In this document: positions 9,155 to 17,173 of the stretch, one piece after another
Layout: each line of letters begins with the position of its first letter
Numbering within the stretch: position 1 is the first letter of the stretch
Origin: Deltaproteobacteria bacterium
Lineage (GTDB): Bacteria; Desulfobacterota; Anaeroferrophillalia; Anaeroferrophillales; Anaeroferrophillaceae
NCBI GenBank assembly: GCA_019306045.1
Contig: JAFDMG010000001.1
Location: 1 to 32,470 of the forward strand
Direction: 5' to 3'
DNA: 32,470 bases
Notes under the pieces: model-generated
Told to the model about the DNA's origin: nothing
Database searches by the model: none
Seen by the model: the letters and a program-made list of their open reading frames with translations, nothing else
Position numbers and translations under genes: made by a program

Positions 9155-11827
9155 TTACGATGCCTTTTCCACTTTGACGGCACAGACTTTATATTCGGGA
9201 ATCTTCGCATCCGGGCAGAGGGCGGGATTGGTCAGCAGGTTGACCGCCGCCTCGCTGAAATGGAAGGGCACGAAAACCACGCCGGGCTGCGGCCTCTCCG
9301 TCAACCAGGCCTTGACCTTGATGCTGCCGCGCCTGGAGGTAATGTTGATGAAGTCGCCCTCGCCGACGCCCAGCTTTTCGGCGTCGGCCGGGTGAATCTC
9401 CGCCAGCAGCTCGGGGTAGAGGCGGGTCAGGCCCGAACCCTTCCGGGTCATGGTGCCGGTGTGGAAATGCTGCAGCACCCGGCCGGTACTGAGGATGAAG
9501 GGATACTCATCGTCCGGGGTTTCCGCCGGCGGCCGGTAGTCGATGGCGAAGAAGACCCCCTTGCCGCAGGCGTACTGGCCCACGTGCAGCACCGGCGTCC
9601 CGGGATGATCCTCGTCCGGGCAGGGCCAGGCCAGGGCCTTCTTTTCCAGACGTTCGTAGCTGATGCCGCCGTAGCTGGGGGTCACCTTGCGGATCTCCTC
9701 CATGATCGCCCGGGCGTCGGCGTAGTTCATCTGGTAGCCCATGGCGGCGGCCAGCTGGCAGATGATCCAGCTGTCCTCCCGGGCCTCGCCCACCGGCTCC
9801 ACCGCCTTGCGGACCCGCTGGACCTTGCGCTCGGAATTGGTAAAGGTGCCGTCTTTCTCGGCAAAGGAAACCCCCGGCAGCACCACGTCGGCCAGCTGGG
9901 CGGTCTCGGTAAGGAAGATGTCCTGCACCACGAGAAAATCCAGCTTTTTCAGGGCTTCCTCGATGTGGTGCAGATCCGGGTCGCTGACCATGGGGTTTTC
10001 ACCCATGATGTACATGCCCCGCACCTTGCCTTCCTCCACCGCCGGGAACATCTCGGTTACCTTGAGACCGGGAACCTCGGAGAGGCTTTCCAGCCCCCAG
10101 GCCTTGGCAAACTTCTCCCGCACCTCCTGGTCGGCAACCTTCTGGTAGCCGGTGAAAACGTTGGGCAGGGCCCCGAGGTCGCAGGCGCCCTGGACATTGT
10201 TCTGGCCGCGCAGCGGGTTGACGCCGCCGCCCCGGACGCCAATGTTGCCACAGAGCATCGCCAGGTTGCCGAGGCACTTGACGTTGTCGGTGCCGCTGGT
10301 GTGCTGGGTGATACCCATGGCGTAAAGGATGGAAGCCGGCCGCGCCTGGCCATACATTTTGGCGGCCCGGTAAAGGTCGCCGGTGGCAATCCCGGTAATC
10401 TCGGCAACATATTCCGGGGTGTATTTTTCCAGGTTCTTGGCAAACTCCTCGTAGCCGACGGTGCACTCGGCGACATGGTCGGCGGCCTGCCAGCCCTCCT
10501 TGATGATGATGTGCATCAGGCCGTTGATCCAGGCCACGTCGGTGCCCGGCTTCGGCTGCAGCCAAAGGTCGGCGTAGTCCACCAGGTCAATCCGCCGGGG
10601 ATCGACCACCAGCAGCTTCGCGCCCCGCTTCAGCACTGCCTCCTTGATGTAGTTGGCAAAAATGGGATGGTTCTCGGTGGTGTTGGTCCCGGTCACCAGG
10701 ATGGTTTCCGCTCGCAGCACATCCATGATCGGGTTGGTCATCGCCCCACTGCCAAACGTGGCGGCCAGTCCGGCCACCGTGGAGCTGTGTCAGAGACGGG
10801 CGCAGTGATCGACATTGTTGGTGCCGATGACCGCGCGCATGAATTTCTGGAAAAGATAGTTTTCTTCGTTGGTGCACCGGGCCGAGGAGAGACCGGCAAT
10901 GGCGTCGGGACCGGACTCCTCCTTGATGCTCTTGAATTTCTCGGCCACCAGGCTCAGGGCATCGTCCCAGCTGGCCTCCCGGAACTCACCGTCTTTCTTG
11001 ATCAGGGGCTTGGTCAGCCGTTCCTCGCTGTTGATGAACTCGTAGCCGAACCGCCCCTTGACGCACAGGCTGCCGCGGTTGACTCCCTTGCCCTCCTTGG
11101 TGGTCACCGCCATGACCCGGTTCTGTTCCACGTTCAGTTCCAGCTGGCAGCCGCAGCCGCAGTAGGTGCAGGTGGTCGGCACCCGCTTCACCAGCCAGGG
11201 GCGGCCCTTGTAGCGGCTGAGGTTCTCGGTCAGGGCCCCGGTGGGACAGACCTGGAGACACTCGCCGCAGGACTGGCACTTGTCCTCGTCAATGACCACC
11301 ACCTGGGAGCCGTAGCCGGCGCCCTTGATGTCGATGGCGCCGATACCCTTGATCTCCCGGCAGGCGGTGACGCAGCGCAGACACATGATGCAGCGGTCGG
11401 GCCAGTAGCGGATCAGCGGCGTGGCATACTGGGAACTGCGCTCCGGCTTCGGCGTCTGGTATTCGACCCGGTCGATGCCGAACTCGTAGACCAGATCCTG
11501 CAGCAGGCATTCGCCGCCCTTGTCGCAGATGGGACAGTCGAGAGGGTGGTTGACCAGGATCAGCTTCAGGGAATCCTTGCGAATCCGCTGCAGGCGCTCC
11601 GAGTTGGTGGTCACGCTGATGCCTTCCACCACCGGGGTCGTACAGGCAGCCATCGGGTGTGCGCACCCTTCAATCTCGACGACACACATCCGGCACGAAC
11701 CGATGGGATCCAACCGCCCATGGAAACAAAGCGTCGGAATGCTGATGCCGGCGGACTTCGCAGCCGCAAGAATCGTCGTTCCCGCGGGAACTTTTACTTC
11801 CTTGCCGTCAATCGTTAACTTGACCAT
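9155..11827 (-). CDS. fdhA: Selenocysteine formate dehydrogenase alpha subunit in the nuoG position
   Basis: The track shows two ORFs (10790-11833 and 9155-10777) in the same frame, split by a single TGA at 10792-10790. Read through as selenocysteine they give one 890-residue protein. The N-terminal NuoG-like part has a [2Fe-2S] site (C34, C45, C48, C62), a His/Cys3 cluster (H94, C98, C101, C107) and two [4Fe-4S] motifs (C146-C156, C184-C194). The Mo/W-bis-MGD domain begins with CTYCGCGCQ plus C255, and the active-site string NNVDHCARL-U-HSSTVAG is the hallmark of formate dehydrogenases, with Sec346 as metal ligand. The C-terminal MGD-binding domain (FVPFHFSEAAVNLLTNPAL) also matches FdhA rather than NuoG. 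It should oxidise formate to CO2 and feed electrons to NuoI. The alternative start at 11833 has a poorer ribosome-site spacing. Confidence 0.93.
10760..10792 (-). promoter_or_regulatory. Sec UGA codon and bacterial SECIS hairpin of fdhA
   Basis: The UGA is at 10792-10790. Beginning 12 bases after it, a 7-bp stem GGUGGCC/GGCCGCC (one G-U pair) encloses the loop GGACU. The first loop G is base 22 counted from the U of UGA. This matches both the distance and the GGnCU loop of the Escherichia coli fdhF element. SelB should bind here to insert selenocysteine. Confidence 0.9.
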
Positions 11828-11906
11828 GCTCATATTCCTGCACTCGTTAAGTTATGCTACTGTATCTGGAACCTGCAAAATTAGCCTGTCTTCGCCGCCT
11901 GACCCC

Positions 11907-13859
11907 TCAGCCGACGGCAATGGTCGCCACCCGGTAACAGCGCAGGCAGCGGTCCGCCTCGGCCATCGCCTCCTGGGGCGAAAAGCCCTGTTCTACCTCG
12001 TCGAAGGTATATTTCCGGGTATCGGGCGGCAACATTTTCAGCTGGTAGCGGGGCCGGCCGCCGATGAAGCCGATCTCTTCCTGGGGATCGTAAACCTTCA
12101 CCTGGGAGAAGAACTTGTCGAAATAATCGTTTTCGGTGGCCACCAGCGGCTCGTCGTTGATAAACTTGTCGATGTTGAACGCCGCCTTGCGGCCGCCGGC
12201 ACAGGCGGTAATCAGGGCCCCGGGACCGGTTTCGCAGTCGCCGGCGGAAAAAATCTTCGGGTTTTCCGTCTGCTTGGTGTCCTCGTTGACGACGATGGTG
12301 TGCCAGCGGGTGGTCTTGACATTATCGACGCCCTCGAGCAGGGAGAGATCGATGGTCTGGCCGATGGCCGGCACCACGATGTCGCAGTCGATGACAAACT
12401 CCGAACCTTCCACCGGCTCCGGCCGCCGGCGGCCGGACTCGTCCGGTTCCCCCAGCTGCATCTTGATGCATTCGAGGCCGACCACTTTGCCGTTCTCGGC
12501 CAGCACCTTGATGGGCTGGGTGAGAAAATGGAAGTTGACCTTTTCTTCCTTGGCGTCGTGAATTTCCACGTCGTCAGCCGGCATCTCCTTTTCCGTCCGC
12601 CGGTAGACCAGGTTGACGTCTTCCTTGCCGATGCGGAAGGAACAGCGGACACAGTCAATGGCCACGTTGCCGCCGCCGACCACCACCACTTTCTTGCCTT
12701 CGGGATAGGGATCGATGCCGCTGTTGATGTCCAGCAGGTACTTGACCCCGGGGATGAAACCCTGGTAGCCGGCGTCCTCGCCCTCCACCCGCATGGAAGA
12801 ACTCAGGTGGGCGCCGATGGCGACGAAAACGGCGTCAAAGTCGGCCTCCAGCTGCGACAGCTTGACATCCTTGCCCACCTCGGTGTTGTAATGGATGGTG
12901 ACCCCCAGCTTCTGGATCATCTCCACCTCGTGGCGCAGGATCTGCCGCGGCAGGCGGTAGTCGGGAATGCCGACCGCCGACATGCCGCCCGGCTCGCCCA
13001 GACGCTCGTAAATCGTTACCTGGTGTCCCTTGCGGGCCAGGTGATAGGCGCAGGTGACCCCGGCCGGCCCGGCGCCGACGATGGCCACCTTGCCGGTCTT
13101 TGCCGACGGCACCACCTGGTATTCGGGCTCCCGCCCGTGGTCCAGCTCGTAGTCGGCGACGAAGCGCTTGAGAAATTTTATGGAAATGGCTTCATCCAGG
13201 TTGGCCCGCCGGCAGTGCTCCTCGCAAGGCCGGACGCAGACCCGGCCGACGACGCCGGGCAGGGGCAGGCGTTCGCGGATCACCTCCAGGGACTCCTGGA
13301 ACTTGCCTTCCTTGATGCACTCGACGTAGGTGGGAATATCCAGGTGGATCGGGCAGGCATCCATGCAGGGAGCGGTCAGGCGTGAACGGTACTTGCCGGC
13401 CGGCACGGCGGCGCCCCCGGCGGCGGCGGCGAAATCATCGGCAAAATGTTCCAGGGCATGCAGCAGGGGCAGCGGTCCCGACTGGCCGATGTTGCACTTG
13501 GAAGACTCGCTGATTGACTCGGCCAGGCCGGCGATCAGCTCCAGGTCCGCCGGCCGGCCCTGGCCCCGGCACAGGCGGCCGAGGGTATCGGCAATCACCC
13601 GGGTGCCGATGCGGCACAGGAAGCACTTGCCGCAGGACTGCTGCTGGACCTCTTCCATGTAGGTGCGGCAGAGATCGACGACATTAACCTCGGCAGAACG
13701 CAGCACGATGCCGTACCAGCCGATCAACGCCTTGATCTCCTCGTCCTGCTGAAAATATTCCGGCAACGAAACTTTGCCAACCGTTTCAAAATCCTGGGGT
13801 TCCTTGCCGCGGTTATCCACGACTTCGCCGCCCCAGGAGCTGAAAAGTATCTCTGCCAT
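11907..13859 (-). CDS. NuoF-type 4Fe-4S domain fused to GltD-like NAD(P)H flavoprotein
   Basis: A 650-residue protein in the place of nuoE/nuoF. Residues 60-140 look like the C-terminal cluster domain of NuoF (SCGKCFLCRIGTRV with C76, C79, C82, then C122). From residue 160 it is a GltD/NfnB/SudB-type flavoprotein: an N-terminal cluster module (C165, C169, C208, C212, C216), an FAD motif GAGPAG at 262, an NAD(P)H motif GGGNVA at 395, and the FAD-closing GDCETGPGALITACAGGRKAA. The last residues contain CLRC. The FMN/NADH fold of NuoF and the thioredoxin-like NuoE are absent. It probably exchanges electrons between NAD(P)H and the FeS chain of the formate dehydrogenase; direction and nucleotide preference cannot be read by eye. 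The ATG at 13859 has GGGAG seven bases ahead and is preferred over the TTG at 13883. Confidence 0.85.
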   Translation of the reverse strand: MAEILFSSWGGEVVDNRGKEPQDFETVGKVSLPEYFQQDEEIKALIGWYGIVLRSAEVNVVDLCRTYMEEVQQQSCGKCFLCRIGTRVIADTLGRLCRGQGRPADLELIAGLAESISESSKCNIGQSGPLPLLHALEHFADDFAAAAGGAAVPAGKYRSRLTAPCMDACPIHLDIPTYVECIKEGKFQESLEVIRERLPLPGVVGRVCVRPCEEHCRRANLDEAISIKFLKRFVADYELDHGREPEYQVVPSAKTGKVAIVGAGPAGVTCAYHLARKGHQVTIYERLGEPGGMSAVGIPDYRLPRQILRHEVEMIQKLGVTIHYNTEVGKDVKLSQLEADFDAVFVAIGAHLSSSMRVEGEDAGYQGFIPGVKYLLDINSGIDPYPEGKKVVVVGGGNVAIDCVRCSFRIGKEDVNLVYRRTEKEMPADDVEIHDAKEEKVNFHFLTQPIKVLAENGKVVGLECIKMQLGEPDESGRRRPEPVEGSEFVIDCDIVVPAIGQTIDLSLLEGVDNVKTTRWHTIVVNEDTKQTENPKIFSAGDCETGPGALITACAGGRKAAFNIDKFINDEPLVATENDYFDKFFSQVKVYDPQEEIGFIGGRPRYQLKMLPPDTRKYTFDEVEQGFSPQEAMAEADRCLRCYRVATIAVG

Positions 13860-13913
13860 CAGCCCACTCCCATTTCCTGACAATATTGAAAACTAGCTAT
13901 CTGTCAACGTCGG

Positions 13914-15086
13914 TTAACGGTCGATCTCTCCCAGAACAATATCAATGCTGCCGATGATGGCGATGACATCGGCAATCATGTGACCAACGATCATCTTCGG
14001 CAAGGCGCTGGTCAGGATGTAACATGGGGAACGGATCTTCATCCGGTAGGGATGTTCACTGCCGTCCCCGACCAGGTAGAAGCCCAGCTCGCCCTTCGAA
14101 CCCTCCACCGAGGCGTAAACCTCGCCCTCGGGGGCGTGCGGTCCTTCGCACTGAATCTTGAACCGCCGGATCAAGGCGGAAATGTCTTCCATCACTGCGC
14201 CGAGGTCGGGATTGGCCACCCAGGGATTGTCCACGTTGACCGGTCCCTCGGGCAGGTTCTCGATGGCCTGGTCGATGATGTTGATCGACTGCTTGAACTC
14301 CTCCATGCGCACCAGGTAGCGGTCGTAGACGTCGCCGACCTCGCCCACCGGCACCTGGAAATCGAAGTCATCGTAGCTGCTGTAGGGGCGGACCTTGCGC
14401 AGGTCATAGGGGACCCCGGAACCCCGGAGACTGGGACCGGTGAAGCCGAAATTGACCGCGTCCTCGGCGGAAACCTTGCCGACCCCCATGGTCCGCTTGC
14501 GCCAGATGATATTGTCGGTCAGCAGGGTGTGGTAGCCGTCGATGGCGGTGGGAAACCACTTGACGAAGTCGCGGACAAACTTGATGAAATCCGGGGTGAT
14601 GTCCTTGGCCAGGCCGCCAACCCGCAGGTAGGAGGGGGTCAACCGGTAGCCGGAGGCCTCCTCGTTGATGTTCATGATCATTTCGCGATCACGGAAAGTG
14701 TAGAAAACGACGGTCATGGCGCCGATATCGAGGGCATGGGAACCCAGCCACAGGTGGTGCCCCATGATCCGGGCCAGCTCGCCCATGATCACCCTGATGT
14801 ACTGCGCCCTTTTCGGCACCTCGATTCCCAGCAGCTTTTCCACCGCCAGGCAGTAGCCGAGGTTGTTCAGGGAAGCGGCCGTATAGTCCAGCCGGTCGGT
14901 AAGGGGAATTACCTGCTGAAAATTCATGCCTTCAGCGATCTTTTCGATTCCCCGATGCAGCTGGCCGACGTGCGGCGTCGCCTTGACAATAACTTCGCCG
15001 TCCAGCTCGAGCACGATCCGCAGCACCCCGTGGGTCGCCGGATGGTGTGGTCCCATATTGAGGGTCAATGTTTTGCCTTCAGCCAT
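13914..15086 (-). CDS. nuoD: NADH-quinone oxidoreductase subunit D (NuoD)
   Basis: A 390-residue 49-kDa-type subunit that forms the quinone pocket with NuoB. The quinone head-group ligands are kept: the His in GPHHPATHGVLR and the Tyr in DRLDY. Other signatures are HVGQLHRGIEKIAEG, MGELARIMGHHLWLGSHALDIGA and the end IIGSIDIVLGEIDR. The nickel ligands of related hydrogenases are not present, so this is a true complex I subunit. The ATG at 15086 is six bases after GGGGA; the track's TTG start is less likely. The gene follows nuoC closely and is separate from it (not a NuoCD fusion). Confidence 0.96.
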   Translation of the reverse strand: MAEGKTLTLNMGPHHPATHGVLRIVLELDGEVIVKATPHVGQLHRGIEKIAEGMNFQQVIPLTDRLDYTAASLNNLGYCLAVEKLLGIEVPKRAQYIRVIMGELARIMGHHLWLGSHALDIGAMTVVFYTFRDREMIMNINEEASGYRLTPSYLRVGGLAKDITPDFIKFVRDFVKWFPTAIDGYHTLLTDNIIWRKRTMGVGKVSAEDAVNFGFTGPSLRGSGVPYDLRKVRPYSSYDDFDFQVPVGEVGDVYDRYLVRMEEFKQSINIIDQAIENLPEGPVNVDNPWVANPDLGAVMEDISALIRRFKIQCEGPHAPEGEVYASVEGSKGELGFYLVGDGSEHPYRMKIRSPCYILTSALPKMIVGHMIADVIAIIGSIDIVLGEIDR

Positions 15087-15107
15087 CGTTTTTCCCCAAA
15101 TCAACTG

Positions 15108-15620
15108 TTACAATACTTCGATTGTATCCGGATCCCATTTCTTGTCAAAATCCTTCCCTTCCACCGGGAACTCCTTGCGCAGCGGATGCCCCTCGAAGCC
15201 GTCCCAGGTCAGGATGCGGCGCAGGTCGGGATGATCGGCAAAACGGATGCCCATCAGGTCGTAGACCTCCCGCTCGGCCCACATGGCGGCATGCCAGATG
15301 CCGGTCACCGTCGGCACTTCGGGAACTTCCAGCTCATCGGCCACCGGCACCTTGACCAGCAGGCGGTGCAGATGGGTGGTCGAAACCAGGACGTAAACGA
15401 CCTCGAAACGGGGTTTGCGGCGCCGCTGCGAGTTGTCGATGCTGAGGACGTCGATGAGCAAATCGAAAGCCAGCTGCTCATCGTCATGGAGAAACCGCAT
15501 GACATCCAGCAAAGCTTCCGCCTTGATCACCAGCTGCAGGTCGTCGCAGCACTCCTGTTCGGCCAGCACGGCGTCGCCAAACTTGCCCTTGACAGTTTCA
15601 GCTATTTTTGCGTTTTCCAT
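15108..15620 (-). CDS. nuoC: NADH-quinone oxidoreductase subunit C (NuoC)
   Basis: A 170-residue 30-kDa-type structural subunit of the peripheral arm. The diagnostic C-terminal signature AEREVYDLMGIRFADHPDLRRIL followed by EGHPLRKEFPVEG is intact. The track starts at a TTG; the ATG at 15620 has AGGTGA six bases ahead. It lies 25 bases after nuoB and 21 bases before nuoD on the same strand. It has no cofactor-binding residues, as expected for this family. Confidence 0.95.
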   Translation of the reverse strand: MENAKIAETVKGKFGDAVLAEQECCDDLQLVIKAEALLDVMRFLHDDEQLAFDLLIDVLSIDNSQRRRKPRFEVVYVLVSTTHLHRLLVKVPVADELEVPEVPTVTGIWHAAMWAEREVYDLMGIRFADHPDLRRILTWDGFEGHPLRKEFPVEGKDFDKKWDPDTIEVL

Positions 15621-15645
15621 CGGCAATCACCTGTCCGCTGCCTGA

Positions 15646-16140
15646 TTATTCATCCACGTCAGGAAGCATGTCAAAACGTTCGGTCTTGATCTTGGCCTGC
15701 AGCTTCATCAGGCTGGCCAGCAGCGCCTCGGGGCGCGGCGGGCAGCCGGGAACGTAGACGTCCACCGGGATGATCTGGTCGACCCCCTGGACAACGGCGT
15801 AGCTCTTGAAAACGCCGCCGCAGGAAGCGCAGGCGCCCATGGCGATCACCCACTTGGGTTCGGTCATCTGGGCGTAGATCCGCTTGACCATGACCGACAT
15901 TTTCTTGGTCAGCGTCCCGGCGACGATCATCAGGTCAGACTGACGCGGGGAAGGACGGAAAACCTCGGAACCAAACCTTGCGATGTCATAGCTTGCCAAA
16001 CTGGTAGCCATCATCTCCAAGGCGCATCAGGCCAGACCGAAGGTACAGGGCCAGATCGAATTGCTCCGCCCCCAGTTTACCAGCGCGTTCAGGTTGGTAA
16101 CCAGGAAGCCTTCGCCTTTCAAGCCACTCTCTATTCCCAT
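15646..16140 (-). CDS. nuoB: NADH-quinone oxidoreductase subunit B (NuoB) with in-frame TGA at an N2-cluster cysteine, probable selenoprotein
   Basis: The track cuts this gene into a C-terminal ORF (15646-16020) and the end of another ORF (16027-16359). Both are in one frame, separated only by a TGA at 16029-16027. Starting from the ATG at 16140, which has GGGAG seven bases ahead and overlaps nuoA by ten bases, the gene encodes 164 residues, the normal NuoB length. The N-terminal half reads [17 protein letters not shown], then TGA, then CALEMMAT. The family sequence is TFGLACCAIEMM, so the TGA falls exactly on the first of the two adjacent cysteines that bind cluster N2. The other ligands remain: C39, C104 (MGACASCGG) and C133 (VPGCPPRPE). 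I infer Sec38. Alternatives are a TGC-to-TGA sequencing error or a recent nonsense mutation. Confidence 0.8.
15982..16029 (-). promoter_or_regulatory. UGA codon and candidate SECIS hairpin in nuoB
   Basis: After the UGA (16029-16027) the RNA can fold as GAU / AUGGCU / CCA, loop GUU, UGG / AGCUAU / AUC, with small internal loops between the helices. The apical loop starts with G at base 29 from the UGA, inside the range known for bacterial SECIS elements. It is less classical than the fdhA and ushA-like hairpins here (loop at base 22, GGnCU), so it supports but does not prove selenocysteine insertion. Confidence 0.5.
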
Positions 16141-16487
16141 TCCAACGCTCCCTTTTTCCAGACATAGACATAGCAGATGAACAGAATAAGCATGAAAACC
16201 AGCATCTCCACGAAGCCGAAGACGCCCAGCTTGCGATAGTGAACCGCCCAGGGATACATGAAAACGCATTCCAGGTCGAAAACCAGGAACAGCAGGGCCA
16301 CGACATAGTACTTGATCGGCGTCGGGGCGTAGGTCACCCCTTCCGTCGGCATGCCGCACTCGTAGGTTTCCCTTTTGACCTTGAAACGCCGGCGGGGCCC
16401 CAGGGCTGTGGAAAGAACCACGGCAAAAACGCCAAAGCCGATGCCAACCAGCATCATCACCAGTACGGGAACATAGTTAATCAGCAT
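16131..16487 (-). CDS. nuoA: NADH-quinone oxidoreductase subunit A (NuoA)
   Basis: A 118-residue, three-helix membrane subunit and the first gene of the nuo operon. Family signatures are the loop [13 protein letters not shown] with the conserved Cys and the helix [16 protein letters not shown] with the conserved Asp/Glu pair. The ATG at 16487 has GAGGG about six bases ahead. Its last ten bases overlap the start of nuoB. The region upstream carries a strong promoter-like sequence. Confidence 0.96.
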   Translation of the reverse strand: MLINYVPVLVMMLVGIGFGVFAVVLSTALGPRRRFKVKRETYECGMPTEGVTYAPTPIKYYVVALLFLVFDLECVFMYPWAVHYRKLGVFGFVEMLVFMLILFICYVYVWKKGALEWE

Positions 16488-16599
16488 TTTCCGCCCTCAC
16501 ATCCAGTTTTAGCTCTGCCTGGCCGGGCCAGGTTCACGATGGTACAAGTTTGTTAAGCCGGGATAATTATCTTGTGAAGGTTTTTATTAAAACGGTGAA

Positions 16600-16628
16600 T
16601 TTATATCTGAGGGCAACCCCCTTGTCAA
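16600..16628 (-). promoter_or_regulatory. Sigma70-type promoter of the nuo operon
   Basis: On the minus strand a perfect -35 box TTGACA (16628-16623) is separated by exactly 17 bases from TATAAA (16605-16600). Transcription would start near 16593, giving a leader of about 105 bases before nuoA. The match is among the best in the window. Confidence 0.72.
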
Positions 16629-17023
16629 GGGAAAAAAAGCAAAACATATTGTCGACCAGCCACAAAAAGTAGCTGTTTTTTCTGGATAAAAAACATCATC
16701 TCTAGGCTGTTTCCAGGTAAAGGTCGTGATATTAATACTTTTCCCGCCAACCTGCCCCCGGAAATCCCGGGCCGGCGCCGCCGGGAATTAAAATCATGAG
16801 TTATTTACATATATTAATGGTACAATCGGGTATTGTTGCGACCGCCCTGCCGGTTTACCGGGCTGTTCCCGGCTGCCGATGCCGCCGCGCCCGGGGACGG
16901 CGCTTCCCGGACAAACCGCTCTCCGGCCGGAGGTTTTACCCCCCCCGCCAAAATTGCCTGAACAACCGGGAAAAAACGGCCGGCAGACACCCGGTTTTGC
17001 ATACAGTATATATTATTAACCTG

Positions 17024-17037
17024 TTGAATTTCTTCAA
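17024..17037. promoter_or_regulatory. Candidate FNR/CRP-family operator
   Basis: TTGAA-N4-TTCAA differs from the FNR consensus TTGAT-N4-ATCAA at one base in each half. It sits about 60 bases upstream of the -35 box of the multiheme cytochrome promoter, a position usable by an activator. Short motif, so the call is weak. Confidence 0.3.
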
Positions 17038-17097
17038 ATTTTCTTGCATTGGCCAAGATTTTGTGCTATGTGCAAAATCCCACTAAAGATCGGTCTA

Positions 17098-17126
17098 TTG
17101 ACATATTTCTATTAAAAGATAAGTAA
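17098..17126 (+). promoter_or_regulatory. Candidate promoter of the multiheme cytochrome gene
   Basis: A perfect TTGACA (17098-17103) is followed after 16-17 bases by a weak -10 region (TAAGTA/AAGTAA) in a very AT-rich stretch. The gene starts about 50 bases downstream with an AAGGAGG ribosome site. Confidence 0.45.
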
Positions 17127-17173
17127 ATTACTAAGATTATTATAAATTTCTACTCTTTAAGGAGGACATGGAG

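Larger units (their letters stand above)
16488..17173. other. Divergent intergenic region between nuoA and the multiheme cytochrome gene
   Basis: About 690 bases without a convincing gene. The small ORFs of 80 and 96 codons here have no family features or ribosome sites. The flanks are AT-rich and hold the two divergent promoters. The middle (about 16755-16990) is GC-rich with overlapping inverted repeats such as CCGGTTTACCGG. A perfect inverted repeat TTGAA-TTTC-TTCAA at 17024-17037 resembles sites of the FNR/CRP family. A 10-base palindrome GATAATTATC lies in the nuo leader at 16562-16571. I see no tRNA or known RNA family. Confidence 0.6.

Noticed and set aside
8351-11818. 1155-codon open frame on the plus strand, antisense to nuoH and fdhA
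   Set aside because: It is the mirror of well-supported genes in a GC-rich genome; composition is low-complexity (Gly, His, Gln, Asp rich) with no recognisable fold or ribosome site. The other long antisense ORFs (3450-5270, 11520-13385, 13980-15689, 20303-21922, 27175-29043, 29261-31237) are rejected for the same reason.
9155-11833. Two separate proteins (iron-sulfur subunit and molybdopterin subunit) as drawn in the ORF track
   Set aside because: Same frame, one TGA in the exact formate dehydrogenase Sec motif, and a classical SECIS directly after it.
13914-15086. NuoD as a hydrogenase-like subunit or as lacking the quinone Tyr
   Set aside because: Aligning by eye with Thermus Nqo4 shows the quinone Tyr is the one in DRLDY, which is present; the CxxC nickel ligands are absent. 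The RSPC string is not at a nickel-ligand position.
15646-16359. nuoB as a frameshifted or truncated pseudogene
   Set aside because: Both halves are in the same frame with no gap or overlap, all remaining motifs are intact, and the only defect is a TGA at a redox Cys. A simple sequencing error is still possible and is stated in the finding.
16796-17086. 96-codon ORF in the nuoA/cytochrome gap
   Set aside because: No ribosome site, mixed composition, crosses GC-rich inverted repeats and an AT-rich promoter-like stretch; not believable as a gene.
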